Source: Streptomyces lacrimifluminis
GTDB lineage: Bacteria > Actinomycetota > Actinomycetes > Streptomycetales > Streptomycetaceae
Direction of reading: 5' to 3'
Length of the DNA: 64,000 bases
Assembly: GCF_014646095.1 (NCBI RefSeq)
Contig: NZ_BMMU01000007.1
Coordinates: forward strand, 242,399-306,398
A model generated the notes under the pieces. The model saw only the letters and a program-made list of their open reading frames with translations, was not told where the DNA came from and made no database searches. This document shows positions 45,891 through 55,020 of this stretch, in pieces; the stretch's first letter is position 1, and each line of letters begins with the position of its first letter. Made by a program: the position numbers and the translations under genes.

Positions 45891-46223
45891 ATGAACGACC
45901 GAGTTACTCCTCCGGTGCAGTCGGTGCAGGCTCTGCCGAACGGCGAGGCCGAACTCGCGCTGGTGGTCCACCTGCCATGGGAGGACGTGGCCCGGCTCGG
46001 CCAGGAGGCTGGGCGGCTGGCCACGCAGATGCAGCGGCCGGTGTCGCTCGACGAGGCGGTGAGCCATCGGCTGCGGTCCAGTGGACTCGGTGCCCACGCG
46101 AAGCCTGCACAGGCGCAGCAGGCGCCGTCGGTCTCCGCGTCGGCGTCCGTGTCCGCGCTGCCGTCCCGGCCGCCGGGGGAGCAGGCGCGCCAGGCGATTG
46201 ATCGGATCAACGGGACCGCGTAA
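45891..46223 (+). CDS. Small conserved Streptomyces protein, unknown function
   Basis: 110 residues. A short ordered N-terminal part (EAELALVVHLPWEDVARLGQ, ATQMQRPVSLDEAVSHRL) resembles a small alpha/beta domain; then a Ser/Ala/Pro/Gln-rich linker and a final helix QARQAIDRI. No signal peptide, no Cys, no catalytic motif. The ATG follows AGGAACAGG. It is divergent from the rhomboid gene, 123 bases away. Confidence 0.6.
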   Translation: MNDRVTPPVQSVQALPNGEAELALVVHLPWEDVARLGQEAGRLATQMQRPVSLDEAVSHRLRSSGLGAHAKPAQAQQAPSVSASASVSALPSRPPGEQARQAIDRINGTA

Positions 46224-46262
46224 CGACGTAGGGGTGCTGTGCGTTGCCGGGCGCGGGTCCAC

Positions 46263-46292
46263 TGTGGCTTGTCGCGCAGTTCCCCGCGCCCC
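46263..46292. repeat. Dispersed Streptomyces intergenic repeat, copy B
   Basis: Matches the block at 30913-30942 except at one base. It occupies most of the gap between two converging genes and probably aids termination. Confidence 0.7.
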
Positions 46293-46334
46293 CGGGTGGG
46301 TCCCCGTGCGCCTGTTTGGAAGGCACCCCGTGCG

Positions 46335-47753
46335 TCATCGGAAGGCACCCTCGCGGATCGCCGTGGCGGCCTTTCTGGCTGCTACCAGTACGGGGTCCCA
46401 GACCGGGGAGAACGGGGGCGCGTAACCCAGGTCCAGGGCTGTCATCTGTTCGACTGTCATCGATGCCGTGAGGGCCACCGCCGCGATGTCGACCCGCTTC
46501 GCCGCGCCCTCGCGGCCGACGATCTGGACGCCGAGGAGGCGGCCCGTGCGCTGTTCGGCGAGCATTTTCACCGTCATCAGGGCCGCGCCGGGGTAGTAGC
46601 CCGCGCGGTTCGTCGACTCGATGGTGACCGATACGAACCGGAGGCCCGCCCGGTGCGCGTCCTTCTCCAGCAGGCCGGTGCGGGCGATCTCCAGGTCGCA
46701 GACCTTGCTCACGGCGGTGCCGACGACGCCGGGGAAGGTGGCGTAGCCGCCGCCCGCGTTCGCGCCGATGACCTGGCCGTGCTTGTTGGCGTGCGTGCCG
46801 AGGGCGATGTGCCGGTGCTGACCGGAGACGAGGTCCAGGACCTCGACACAGTCGCCGCCGGCCCAGATGTTCTCGTGCCCGCGCACCCGCATCGCCAGGT
46901 CGGTGAGGAGACCGCCGTGGTCGCCCACGGGGAGTCCCGCCGCCCGGGCGAGCGTCGCCTCGGGGCGGACACCGATACCGAGCACGACCACGTCCGCCGG
47001 GTACTCCGCGTCCTCCGTGGCGACCGCGCGCACCCTGCCGTCGTCGCCGGTGAGCAGCTTGGTGACCTCGGCGTCGTTCACCATGGTGATGCCCAGGCCC
47101 TCCATCGCCCCGTGCACCAGGCGGCCCATGTCCGGGTCGAGCGTGGACATCGGTTCCTCGCTGCGGTTGACGACCGTCACCTCGTAGCCGCGCTTGATGA
47201 GGGCCTCCGCCATCTCCACGCCGATGTAGCCCGCGCCGACCACGACCGCGCGGCGGCCCTCGGTGGTGGCCAGGGTGTCCAGAAGGGCCTGGCCGTCGTC
47301 CAGGGTCTGTACGCCGTGTACCCCGGGTGCGTCGACGCCGGGGAGGGAGGGACGGATCGGACGGGCGCCCGTGGCGATCACCAGTTTGTCGTAGGACGTC
47401 CATGACTCGGCGCCCGTTTCCAGGTCACGCGCGCGTACCCGGCCGCCCGGGACGTCGATCTCCGTGACCTCCGTACGCATGCGCAGATCGATGTCGCGGG
47501 CCCGGTGCTCCTCGGCCGAGCGGGCGATCAACTGGTCCCGGTCAGGGACGTCGCCGCTCACCCAGTAGGGGATGCCGCACGCCGAGTAGGAGGTGAAGTT
47601 GCCGCGCTCGAACGCGACGATCTCCAGCTCGCCGGGTTTCCTGAGCCGGCGCGCCTGCGACGCGGCGGACATGCCCGCCGCGTCGCCGCCGATCACCACC
47701 AGACGCTCGGTCCCACGCTTCGTGTCGCTCGTACGGCCATCGCTCATGCTCAT
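46335..47753 (-). CDS. CoA-disulfide-reductase / NADH-oxidase-like flavoprotein
   Basis: 472 residues, pyridine nucleotide-disulfide oxidoreductase class III. FAD motif VVIGGDAAGMSAA at the N-terminus, redox Cys59 in TSYSACGIPYW (single-cysteine type, as in CoA-disulfide reductase), NAD motif VVVGAGYIGVEMAE, second FAD motif IWAGGDCVEV, and a C-terminal dimerisation domain. It reduces a disulfide such as CoA-S-S-CoA or oxidises NADH; actinomycetes use mycothiol as main thiol, so the substrate is open. ATG at 47753, or 47747. Confidence 0.85.
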   Translation of the reverse strand: MSMSDGRTSDTKRGTERLVVIGGDAAGMSAASQARRLRKPGELEIVAFERGNFTSYSACGIPYWVSGDVPDRDQLIARSAEEHRARDIDLRMRTEVTEIDVPGGRVRARDLETGAESWTSYDKLVIATGARPIRPSLPGVDAPGVHGVQTLDDGQALLDTLATTEGRRAVVVGAGYIGVEMAEALIKRGYEVTVVNRSEEPMSTLDPDMGRLVHGAMEGLGITMVNDAEVTKLLTGDDGRVRAVATEDAEYPADVVVLGIGVRPEATLARAAGLPVGDHGGLLTDLAMRVRGHENIWAGGDCVEVLDLVSGQHRHIALGTHANKHGQVIGANAGGGYATFPGVVGTAVSKVCDLEIARTGLLEKDAHRAGLRFVSVTIESTNRAGYYPGAALMTVKMLAEQRTGRLLGVQIVGREGAAKRVDIAAVALTASMTVEQMTALDLGYAPPFSPVWDPVLVAARKAATAIREGAFR

Positions 47754-47810
47754 ACGAACACGCTACGGGGACCCCGCCTGTCGATCCCGGCCAGGACTGA
47801 TCAATCCTGA

Positions 47811-48809
47811 TCAGTCCTGGTCCGGGCCCTTCGGCTGCACCGGGGGAGCCGAAGGCAGGGAGGTCGCCGGGGCGGGGCCCGTGGCCGTCGCCGGGGTGGG
47901 GCGCTGTCGGCGGGTGCGGGTGAGGCGCAGCCAGACGAACACCAGCAGGGCCGCCACGACCGCGAACGGCAGTACCGTGGCGAGGGCCACCACGATCCAG
48001 CGCAGCATCGACACGAACGCGTTCCAGCCGCCCGCGAGGGCGTCCAGGATGCCCGGGTCGTCGTTCTCGTCGGACTCCCTGACCGGGTTCTCCGTCAGGG
48101 AGAGGTTGATCGTGGCCAGGGTCGTGCGGTCCTTCAGGGAGGTCTGACGGGCGAGCAGCGACTCCAGGTCGGCCTGACGTCGGCTCAACTCGCCCTCCAG
48201 GGTGACGACGTCGGAGAGTTTGGTGGCCTGCTCCATCAGCTCACGGATGCGGTTCACGCTCGCGCGCTGCGTGCTGATGCGGCTCTCCACGTCGACGACC
48301 TGCTCGGTGACGTCCTGCGCCTCCGCCTCCCGGTGCAGAAGTTTTCCGGTGCCCTCCAGGTCGGCGAGGACCCGCTCGTACTCGCCGACGGGCACCCGCA
48401 GGACGATGTCCGTGCTCTCGCTGCCCTCCTCCTCGTCCAGGGTCGTCGTCTCGCTGCCGACGTAGCCGCCCGCGTTCACCGCGGTGGTGCGAACCTTGAC
48501 CAGGGCCTTGGGTACGTCCTTGACCTGCACGGAGACGGACACGGTGCGGATGATGTGCGCGCCAATGGCCGCCTGCGGCGCCGCACTGGCCTGGGTTCCG
48601 CTGCCCTTGTCGCCGTCCGGCTTGCTCTCGGTCGTGGCCTGTTCGTCCAGAGCGCCCGAGGCGGCCTTCGCCGCACCGCCGCCCGCGCCGCTGTCCGAGC
48701 TGTCGTCGGCACCCAAGCCGCTGCAGCCGGTGAGCGCGAGGGCCGAGGCCAGGAGGATCCCGGCCAGGGCCTGGACCGGGCGTGTACGGGTTGTGCGCAG
48801 CGTGTTCAT
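47811..48809 (-). CDS. DUF4349 lipoprotein
   Basis: 332 residues. The signal peptide has lipobox ALTGC (Cys ~29), followed by a Ser/Gly/Ala-rich tether, the DUF4349 domain (~85-270) with a coiled-coil stretch (TQRASVNRIRELMEQATKL, LEGELSRRQADLESLLAR), then one TM helix (VVALATVLPFAVVAALLVFV) and a Pro-rich cytoplasmic tail. It is therefore fixed to the membrane at both ends. Function unknown; the domain recurs in envelope-stress settings in other bacteria. Confidence 0.85.
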   Translation of the reverse strand: MNTLRTTRTRPVQALAGILLASALALTGCSGLGADDSSDSGAGGGAAKAASGALDEQATTESKPDGDKGSGTQASAAPQAAIGAHIIRTVSVSVQVKDVPKALVKVRTTAVNAGGYVGSETTTLDEEEGSESTDIVLRVPVGEYERVLADLEGTGKLLHREAEAQDVTEQVVDVESRISTQRASVNRIRELMEQATKLSDVVTLEGELSRRQADLESLLARQTSLKDRTTLATINLSLTENPVRESDENDDPGILDALAGGWNAFVSMLRWIVVALATVLPFAVVAALLVFVWLRLTRTRRQRPTPATATGPAPATSLPSAPPVQPKGPDQD

Positions 48810-49005
48810 CTTGTGGATTCCCCCCGAGGGCTGTCGATGGAACGTCTTGACCGTCGTGGTGCACGACTGACGCTCCTTCGACGCATGAAGGGGACGGGAC
48901 GTTGGCCGGTTGGGGTCCCGATGAGGTCACGGTCGGGACTCGCGTCGGACAACGCGGGCGGCGTGCGCCGCCGGGAGTGTCGGAGGGGTCTGAGAAGGTG
49001 GTGGC

Positions 49006-50472
49006 ATGAGCGCAGTGGAGGCCCGTGCGGCTGCCGGGCATGTCGTCGTCATCGGAGGCGGGATCGCGGGTCTGGCCGCCGCCCACCGGCTGCTGCAGCG
49101 GGGTGTGCGGGTCACGGTCCTGGAGGCGTCGGACCGGGTCGGCGGCAAGCTGCTGCCCGGCGAGATCGCGGGCGCGCGGGTCGACCTCGGTGCCGAGTCG
49201 ATGCTCGCGCGCAGACCCGAAGCCATCGCGCTCGCCCGGGAGGTCGGCCTCGACGACCGTCTCCGGCCGCCCGCCACCTCGACGGCCTCGATCTGGACCC
49301 GGGGCGCCCTGCGACCCATGCCCAAGGGGCACGTCATGGGCGTTCCCGGCAGCGCCTCGGCCCTGGCCGGCGTCCTCTCGGACGAGGGGCTGGCCCGTAT
49401 CGGGCGCGACGCCGACCTGCCGCGCACGGAGGTCGGGGACGACGTGGCGGTGGGGGAGTTCGTCGCCGCGCGCCTCGGCCGCGAGGTCGTCGACAGGCTG
49501 GTGGAACCACTGCTGGGAGGGGTGTACGCGGGCGACGCGTACCGCATCTCGATGCGCTCGGCCGTGCCCCAGCTCTTCGAGGTGGCCAGGACGCACGCGT
49601 CCCTGACGGAGGGGGTGCGTGGCATCCAGGCCCGGATGGCAGCCGCTCCCCAGCAGGGCGGGCCGGTTTTCATGGGCATCCGGGGAGGTGTGGGCCAACT
49701 GCCGCTCGCCGTCGCGGAGTCGGTGCGCGCGCGGGGAGGCGAGATCGTCACCGGTGCACCGGTGACCGAGCTGCGCCGGACGGCCGGGACGTCGGCGGCA
49801 TGGCGGGTCGTCGCCGGGGAGCGGGTGCTCGACGCCGATGGTGTGGTCGTCGCGGTACCGGCCCCGGTGGCCGCCGGACTGCTCCGCGCCGAGGCGCCGG
49901 CCGCCGCCGCCGAACTCGCGGGCGTGGAGTACGCCTCGATGGCCCTGATCACCCTGGCCTACCGCCGCGCCGACATCAGCCTCCCCGAGGGCAGCGGCTT
50001 CCTGGTGCCGCCCGTCGACGGACGCACCATCAAGGCGTCGACGTTCGCCTCCCAGAAGTGGGGCTGGATCGCCGACGAGAACCCGGACCTGCTGGTCCTG
50101 CGGACCTCCGTGGGGCGGTACGCCGAGACGGAGATCCTCCAGCGCCCCGACACCGACCTGGTCGAGGTCTCACGCCACGACCTCAAGGAGGCGACCGGGC
50201 TGACGGCGGCCCCCGTCGAGACCCGCGTCACCCGCTGGGACGACGGGCTGCCCCAGTACCCCGTCGGCCACCACGCGCGCGTGGACCGAGTCCGCGAGCA
50301 CGTCGCCAAGCTCCCGGGCCTCGCGGTGTGCGGCGCGGCGTACGACGGGGTCGGCATCCCGGCCTGCATCGCGAGCGCGTACGCGGCCGTGGACGCGCTC
50401 GGACCGCTTCAGCCGCTGGAGCCGCTCGATGGCCACCCGGTGCGAAGCGCGCCCGACGGAGCGGGAGAATAG
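49006..50472 (+). CDS. hemG: Coproporphyrinogen III / protoporphyrinogen oxidase
   Basis: 488-residue flavoprotein of the HemY/PPO family: FAD motif [58 protein letters not shown] and C-terminal [18 protein letters not shown]. In actinobacteria HemY-type enzymes oxidise coproporphyrinogen III to coproporphyrin III (CgoX) rather than protoporphyrinogen. hemQ follows after four bases, which supports this reading. ATG start. Confidence 0.93.
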   Translation: MSAVEARAAAGHVVVIGGGIAGLAAAHRLLQRGVRVTVLEASDRVGGKLLPGEIAGARVDLGAESMLARRPEAIALAREVGLDDRLRPPATSTASIWTRGALRPMPKGHVMGVPGSASALAGVLSDEGLARIGRDADLPRTEVGDDVAVGEFVAARLGREVVDRLVEPLLGGVYAGDAYRISMRSAVPQLFEVARTHASLTEGVRGIQARMAAAPQQGGPVFMGIRGGVGQLPLAVAESVRARGGEIVTGAPVTELRRTAGTSAAWRVVAGERVLDADGVVVAVPAPVAAGLLRAEAPAAAAELAGVEYASMALITLAYRRADISLPEGSGFLVPPVDGRTIKASTFASQKWGWIADENPDLLVLRTSVGRYAETEILQRPDTDLVEVSRHDLKEATGLTAAPVETRVTRWDDGLPQYPVGHHARVDRVREHVAKLPGLAVCGAAYDGVGIPACIASAYAAVDALGPLQPLEPLDGHPVRSAPDGAGE

Positions 50473-50476
50473 GCAC

Positions 50477-51208
50477 ATGAGTGACGACGCCCCCACCACC
50501 GACGCGGCCCGCATCCCGAACAAGGGCAAGCTGGCCAAGGACCTCAACGAGGTCATCCGCTACACCCTGTGGTCCGTCTTCAAGCTGAAGGACGTCCTGC
50601 CCGAGGACCGCACGGGCTTCGCCGACGAGGTCCAGGAGCTGTTCGACCAGCTCGCCGCGAAGGACGTGACCGTCCGCGGCACGTACGACGTCTCCGGGCT
50701 GCGCGCCGACGCCGACCTGATGATCTGGTGGCACGCCGAGACCGCCGACCAGCTCCAGGAGGCGTACAACCTCTTCCGCCGCACGAAGCTGGGCCGCGCC
50801 CTGGAGCCGGTGTGGTCGAACATGGCGCTGCACCGCCCCGCCGAGTTCAACCGCTCGCACATCCCCGCGTTCCTGGCCGACGAGACGCCCCGGAACTACA
50901 TCAGCGTCTACCCGTTCGTGCGCTCGTACGACTGGTACCTGCTGCCCGACGAGGACCGTCGCCGGATGCTCGCCGACCACGGCAAGATGGCCCGCGGTTA
51001 CCCGGACGTGCGCGCCAACACGGTCGCCTCGTTCTCCCTCGGCGACTACGAGTGGCTACTGGCCTTCGAGGCCGACGAGCTGTACCGCATCGTCGACCTC
51101 ATGCGTCACCTGCGCGCCTCCGAGGCCCGTATGCACGTCCGCGAAGAGGTCCCGTTCTACACGGGGCGCCGCAAGGAGATCGGCGAGCTGATCGCCGGTC
51201 TCGCCTGA
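50477..51208 (+). CDS. hemQ: Coproheme decarboxylase (HemQ/ChdC, chlorite-dismutase fold)
   Basis: 243 residues. Converts iron-coproporphyrin III to heme b by two oxidative decarboxylations. Family blocks: [51 protein letters not shown], and proximal heme ligand His168 in [14 protein letters not shown]. The arginine of true chlorite dismutases is not present in the expected context. ATG start; it is translated with hemG. Essential last step of heme synthesis in Gram-positive bacteria. Confidence 0.95.
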   Translation: MSDDAPTTDAARIPNKGKLAKDLNEVIRYTLWSVFKLKDVLPEDRTGFADEVQELFDQLAAKDVTVRGTYDVSGLRADADLMIWWHAETADQLQEAYNLFRRTKLGRALEPVWSNMALHRPAEFNRSHIPAFLADETPRNYISVYPFVRSYDWYLLPDEDRRRMLADHGKMARGYPDVRANTVASFSLGDYEWLLAFEADELYRIVDLMRHLRASEARMHVREEVPFYTGRRKEIGELIAGLA

Positions 51209-51223
51209 GGGCTGCCGCCTGCC

Positions 51224-52861
51224 TCAGGATGCCTGGGCGGCCTTTCCCGTCAGGGAACGGTCGGCCCGGGCCGCAGGCCGCGGCTCCGCGTGCGGAGCGC
51301 ACTCCGCGCTCCGCCCGGGCAGACGGCCCGTCAGCAGATACGCGTCCAGGTGGCTGTTCACGCACTTGTTCGGGCCGCCCGCGATGCCGTGCGTGCCCGC
51401 GCCCCGCTCCGTCACCAGGGCCGAGCCCGGCAGCCGGCGCCGCAGTTCGAGCGCGCCCGCGTACGGCGTCGCCGCGTCCCGTTCGGCAGCCAGGATCAGC
51501 ACCGGCGGCAGGTCGCCCGGCCCGGTCCCCACGTCGAGGGGCGTCTGCCGGGGCGCCGGCCAGTAGGCGCACGGCAGGTTCATCCACGCGTTGTCCCAGG
51601 TCTCGAACGGCGCGGTGCGCGCGAGCCGTGTGTTGTCCCGGTCCCAGACCCGCCAACTCGTCGGCCAGGGCGCGTCGTTGCACTCGACGGCGGTGTACAC
51701 CGTGTTGCCGTTCTCCGCCTCGACGGCCGCCTCCGTCACCGGTGCCGCCTGGTCGATCAGCGGCTGCGGATCCCCCTTCAGATAGGCGGACAGGGCGTGG
51801 GCGCGGTGCGGCCAGTAGTCGTCGTAGTACCCGGCCTGCAGGAACGCGCCCTGCAACTGCCCCGGCCCCACCTTCCCGCTGGCCGGCTCGGCGGCGAGCC
51901 GGGCCGCCGCCTTCTCGTAACTCCGCAGCACCGCCTCCGGCGTGGCGCCGAGCCCGTACACGTCGTCGTGCCGGGCGACCCACGCCCGGAAGTCCGCCCA
52001 GCGGTTCTCGAACGCGGCCGACTGGTCGAGGTTGTTGCGGTACCAGATCCCGCCCGGGTCCGGGTTGACCGCCGAGTCGAACACCATCCGCCGTACGTGC
52101 GAGGGGAACAGCGTCGCGTACAGCGCCCCGAAGTAGGTGCCGTACGAGGCCCCCATGAAGGTCAGCCGGTCCTCGCCGAGCGCGGCGCGCAGGACGTCCA
52201 GGTCACGGGCGTTGTTGAGGGAGTGGTAGTGCCGCAGCGCGTCGCCCGAGCGCTCGGCGCACCCGCGCGCGTACGCCTTCGCCTCGGCGACACGCTCCCT
52301 CTTGTACGACTCCGAGGGATGCGTCGGCGCCTGCGTGGGCCCCTTGAAGAAGAGCTTGGGGTCCTCGCAGGACAGCGGCGCCGACCGGCCCACCCCGCGC
52401 GGGGCGTACCCGACCAGGTCGTAGGCTCCCGCGATGCGCTTCCACTCCGGGATGACGCCGATCATCGGGAAGAACATGCCGGAGGCACCGGGGCCGCCCG
52501 GGTTGTAGACGAGAGCGCCCTGGTGCTCCACCCGGTGCTCGGGGTCGCGCGGGTTCCTGCCGGTCGCCTCGGCCCGGCTGACGGTGAGCTTGATCTGCCT
52601 GCCGTCGGGATGTGCGTAGTCGAGCGGCACGGTGACGGTGCCGCACCGCACACTGTCCGGCAGTTCCTCCTCCTCGGCGCACTTCCCGAAGCGGATACCG
52701 GCCGCCTCGGCGCGCGCTGCGGCCAGCACGGAACCCCGGAACTCGGCCGAGCCGGGACCGCCCGGCAGGCCGGACCGGCCCGGCGCACTGTCCGCGGGGG
52801 CGGCGGCCAGGGTGGTCAACAGCAAGGACCCGGCAGCGGAGTAGAGGGCGGCAGCTCGCAT
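51224..52861 (-). CDS. Secreted alpha/beta-hydrolase peptidase, TAP-like (S33)
   Basis: 545 residues: signal peptide (LYSAAGSLLLTTLAAAPADS), NPGGPGASG oxyanion motif, nucleophile Ser239 in GASYGTYFG, Asp in ILAAERDAATPYAGA, and a C-terminal GTHGIAGGPNKCVN bearing the His. Matches Streptomyces tripeptidyl-aminopeptidase-like enzymes, which remove N-terminal tripeptides from exported proteins. ATG at 52861 begins the signal peptide. It converges on hemQ, 15 bases apart. Confidence 0.88.
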   Translation of the reverse strand: MRAAALYSAAGSLLLTTLAAAPADSAPGRSGLPGGPGSAEFRGSVLAAARAEAAGIRFGKCAEEEELPDSVRCGTVTVPLDYAHPDGRQIKLTVSRAEATGRNPRDPEHRVEHQGALVYNPGGPGASGMFFPMIGVIPEWKRIAGAYDLVGYAPRGVGRSAPLSCEDPKLFFKGPTQAPTHPSESYKRERVAEAKAYARGCAERSGDALRHYHSLNNARDLDVLRAALGEDRLTFMGASYGTYFGALYATLFPSHVRRMVFDSAVNPDPGGIWYRNNLDQSAAFENRWADFRAWVARHDDVYGLGATPEAVLRSYEKAAARLAAEPASGKVGPGQLQGAFLQAGYYDDYWPHRAHALSAYLKGDPQPLIDQAAPVTEAAVEAENGNTVYTAVECNDAPWPTSWRVWDRDNTRLARTAPFETWDNAWMNLPCAYWPAPRQTPLDVGTGPGDLPPVLILAAERDAATPYAGALELRRRLPGSALVTERGAGTHGIAGGPNKCVNSHLDAYLLTGRLPGRSAECAPHAEPRPAARADRSLTGKAAQAS

Positions 52862-53000
52862 CGCGTATCCCTTCGGTGGCAACAGAAGGGATGTTTCGGG
52901 CGCCAGTCGGCGAAGGCAAGCACCACCCGCCCGGTGTCGCCGCGAGCACTCCTGTGCGCCCCCGCACACCCCCGGGGCGCCGGTGCCGGTGCGGGAGCCG

Positions 53001-53816
53001 TCAGCGCAGCCGTTCGCGCAGGGTGTCCTGGGGCTCCCGGTGCGCGAGGGCCGCGCGCAGGTCCGGCTCGTCGACCGCGCGGACCCCGAGCACGGCGACG
53101 GAGGTGAGGTACGTGCGTTCGTCGCCGGTGGCGTGCGGGGCGGTGGTCCTGTTCCGTCGGGCGAGGGTGGTGAGGAGCCGCTGTCCGGCCGGTGACGCCC
53201 AGCGGGAGTACGGGTGGATCTCGATCCGGGCGATGGCCAGGCAGCTCAGGGTGAGGACGAGGGGGAGCGCGAACCAGAGGGCGACCAGGTCGCGCGGCAC
53301 GGCACCCCGCCCGGGCGCCAGCAGGGCCACCGCGCCCAGCGCGACGACGATCAGCGCGGCGGCCCGCACCTGACGGACCGCGAACGCCGGCCCGCGCCGG
53401 GCGCCGTCGGGCACGGCCAGGCCCGCCGCGACGAGCCGGTCCGCGAGCCCTCGTACGGCCTCCGTGCCGGCCGCGGCCGTTCGCACCGGAGCGATGCGCG
53501 ACTGCCCCTCAGGGCCGATGGCGCCTATCACCGACCGTTCCATCTCGTCGCGCCCGCTCGGGTCCACGACGGTCGCCCAGCCGGTGTGGGCGAGCAGCAG
53601 CCGCCGCTGACGGGCCATCGACACCAGTGTGAGATCGGCGACCCGCGCGGGTCCGCCGGACAGGAACGCGGCCTCGTACAGCGTCAGGTCACGCCCGCGC
53701 CCGCCGGGGCCCGCGTCCGGATCGACGGCAGTCGCGTGTACGGCGGCCAGGCACAGCCGGATGCACGCCGTACCGGCGGCGATCCAGGCCAGCAGCAGGA
53801 GGAAGGACCAGAACAT
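53001..53816 (-). CDS. TIGR04222-type membrane protein
   Basis: 271 residues: one N-terminal TM helix (FWSFLLLLAWIAAGTACIRL), a cytoplasmic domain with LTLYEAAFLSGGPARVADL and SMARQRRLLL, two TM helices around ~150-200, and a soluble end. LYEAAFLSGGP.RVAD is the signature I associate with TIGR04222. Many members carry a Gly/Cys-rich tail; this one ends at LRERLR without cysteines. The DUF692 protein two genes upstream is a usual neighbour of this family. Function unknown. Confidence 0.72.
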   Translation of the reverse strand: MFWSFLLLLAWIAAGTACIRLCLAAVHATAVDPDAGPGGRGRDLTLYEAAFLSGGPARVADLTLVSMARQRRLLLAHTGWATVVDPSGRDEMERSVIGAIGPEGQSRIAPVRTAAAGTEAVRGLADRLVAAGLAVPDGARRGPAFAVRQVRAAALIVVALGAVALLAPGRGAVPRDLVALWFALPLVLTLSCLAIARIEIHPYSRWASPAGQRLLTTLARRNRTTAPHATGDERTYLTSVAVLGVRAVDEPDLRAALAHREPQDTLRERLR

Positions 53817-53910
53817 GCCGTTGTTCTATGCGAAGGGTGCCTGGAACGCCATGGGCTTTCAGGATATGGACGAGGTATGGCCGGTACGTGACGTATGGGC
53901 GGTGGCCGAT

Positions 53911-54705
53911 TCAGGCCTTCGCGGACGGCTTCGCGGGCTCCGTGGGCTTCGACGGCGGGCTGGTCGCCGGAGGCGGCAGCGGATACGTCGCGACCGCCGA
54001 GGGAGTCACCGGCACGGCGGACGCGGGGGCGGTCGTCGGACCGGGCGGCGCCGGGGAGTTGGTGAGCGGTGGGGTGCTCGCGGCGGCCATGTCCTGGGCG
54101 AGGGCGTCGAAGTCGACGTACCCCGTGGCCTCCAGGACCTGGATGTGGTCGAGGACGGTCCTGTTCGCGTCGTCGGCGAGGGTGCGGACCAGGGAGTTGC
54201 GGGTGCTCGCGCGGACCTGCGCGACGACGGAGAACACCTTGCCGTGCGCCATCCGCAGCAGGTTGGCGAACTGGCGGTCGAAGTCCGCGCCGTGGGCCGC
54301 GTCCATGGTGCTGAGCCATCCGCGCTGCTGCTCACTCGGCTGGTTGGGCAGTTCGAACCCGAGCCGCGACGCCACGTCCCGGACCCGCTCGTCGAGGAAC
54401 GTGTGCCCCTCGATCAGATGCCGGCCCGCGATCCGTACGGCCTCGGTGGTGCCGCGTTCCTGGGCCTGCTGACCGGCGGGCAGTTCCCACAGCCCGGCCA
54501 GCCGGACCTTGGTGAGGAACTCGCGGTCGAGCGCGGACAGCGGACCGAACCGTGTCGACACGGTCTGCGCGTTGAGCACGTCCACACCGGTTCCGGAACG
54601 GTCCGTGTACGACCAGACCGGGAAGAGCAGTGCGACGAGGGTCGCCGCCAGACCCGCGACGACGAGCCCGGTGCCGCCGGGGCCGGGACGGTGGATGGAT
54701 CGCAT
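53911..54705 (-). CDS. Exported DUF4142 protein (paralogue 1)
   Basis: 264 residues. N-terminal membrane anchor or signal (LVVAGLAATLVALLFPVW), then the helical DUF4142 domain (~45-215) with FGPLSALDREFLTKVRLAGL, RDVASRLGFELPNQPSEQ and NRTVLDHIQVLEATGYVDFD, and a Pro/Thr/Ser-rich C-terminus. ATG after GGAGGCACC. Most divergent of the three copies around the DUF692 gene. DUF4142 proteins are ferritin-like four-helix bundles by prediction; no metal site is evident. Confidence 0.82.
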   Translation of the reverse strand: MRSIHRPGPGGTGLVVAGLAATLVALLFPVWSYTDRSGTGVDVLNAQTVSTRFGPLSALDREFLTKVRLAGLWELPAGQQAQERGTTEAVRIAGRHLIEGHTFLDERVRDVASRLGFELPNQPSEQQRGWLSTMDAAHGADFDRQFANLLRMAHGKVFSVVAQVRASTRNSLVRTLADDANRTVLDHIQVLEATGYVDFDALAQDMAAASTPPLTNSPAPPGPTTAPASAVPVTPSAVATYPLPPPATSPPSKPTEPAKPSAKA

Positions 54706-55020
54706 GGTGCCTCCTGCTTGCGGCACCGCACGCTAATGCGCTTCGGGCACGGAGTTCGCATCGTACTGCGGGCCCTACGCCGGCTGCGGTACGCGAGGAG
54801 ACAGCTCCCTGGCGAGGAGGAGGACGCCGAATGAGGGAGCACGACGCTTGCGCATATCGCGTTGAAATCTGACAAATCAGACAGTGAGGTGTCGGATAAT
54901 GGGCGGCACTGTTAACCCCCGCACAGTTTGCGCGGGTTGAGGCGTAGGTGCCCGTTCGGCGGTGGGAGGTGCACGGCGTACGCGCGGGGAGTGACGTTCG
55001 TCGCTCGGAGCCCCCGTGCG
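54706..55020. other. Intergenic region between DUF692 and DUF4142 genes
   Basis: Holds a terminator-like hairpin for the DUF692 gene near 54916-54940 (AACCCGCGCA and TGTGCGGGGGTT around a short loop) and a small inverted repeat TCTGA-CAAA-TCAGA (54867-54880) that may belong to the DUF4142 promoter. No gene seen. Confidence 0.5.

Noticed and set aside
52862..53000. Frameshifted Cys-rich tail of the TIGR04222 protein
   Set aside because: Reading all frames past the stop gives only scattered Cys and no Gly/Cys repeat; the region is just the gap before the peptidase gene.
54912..55020. Possible short peptide ending LNPRKLCGG beside the MNIO gene, as a RiPP precursor
   Set aside because: The frame has no start codon with a ribosome site outside the MNIO gene, and its end coincides with a terminator-like hairpin that explains the sequence.
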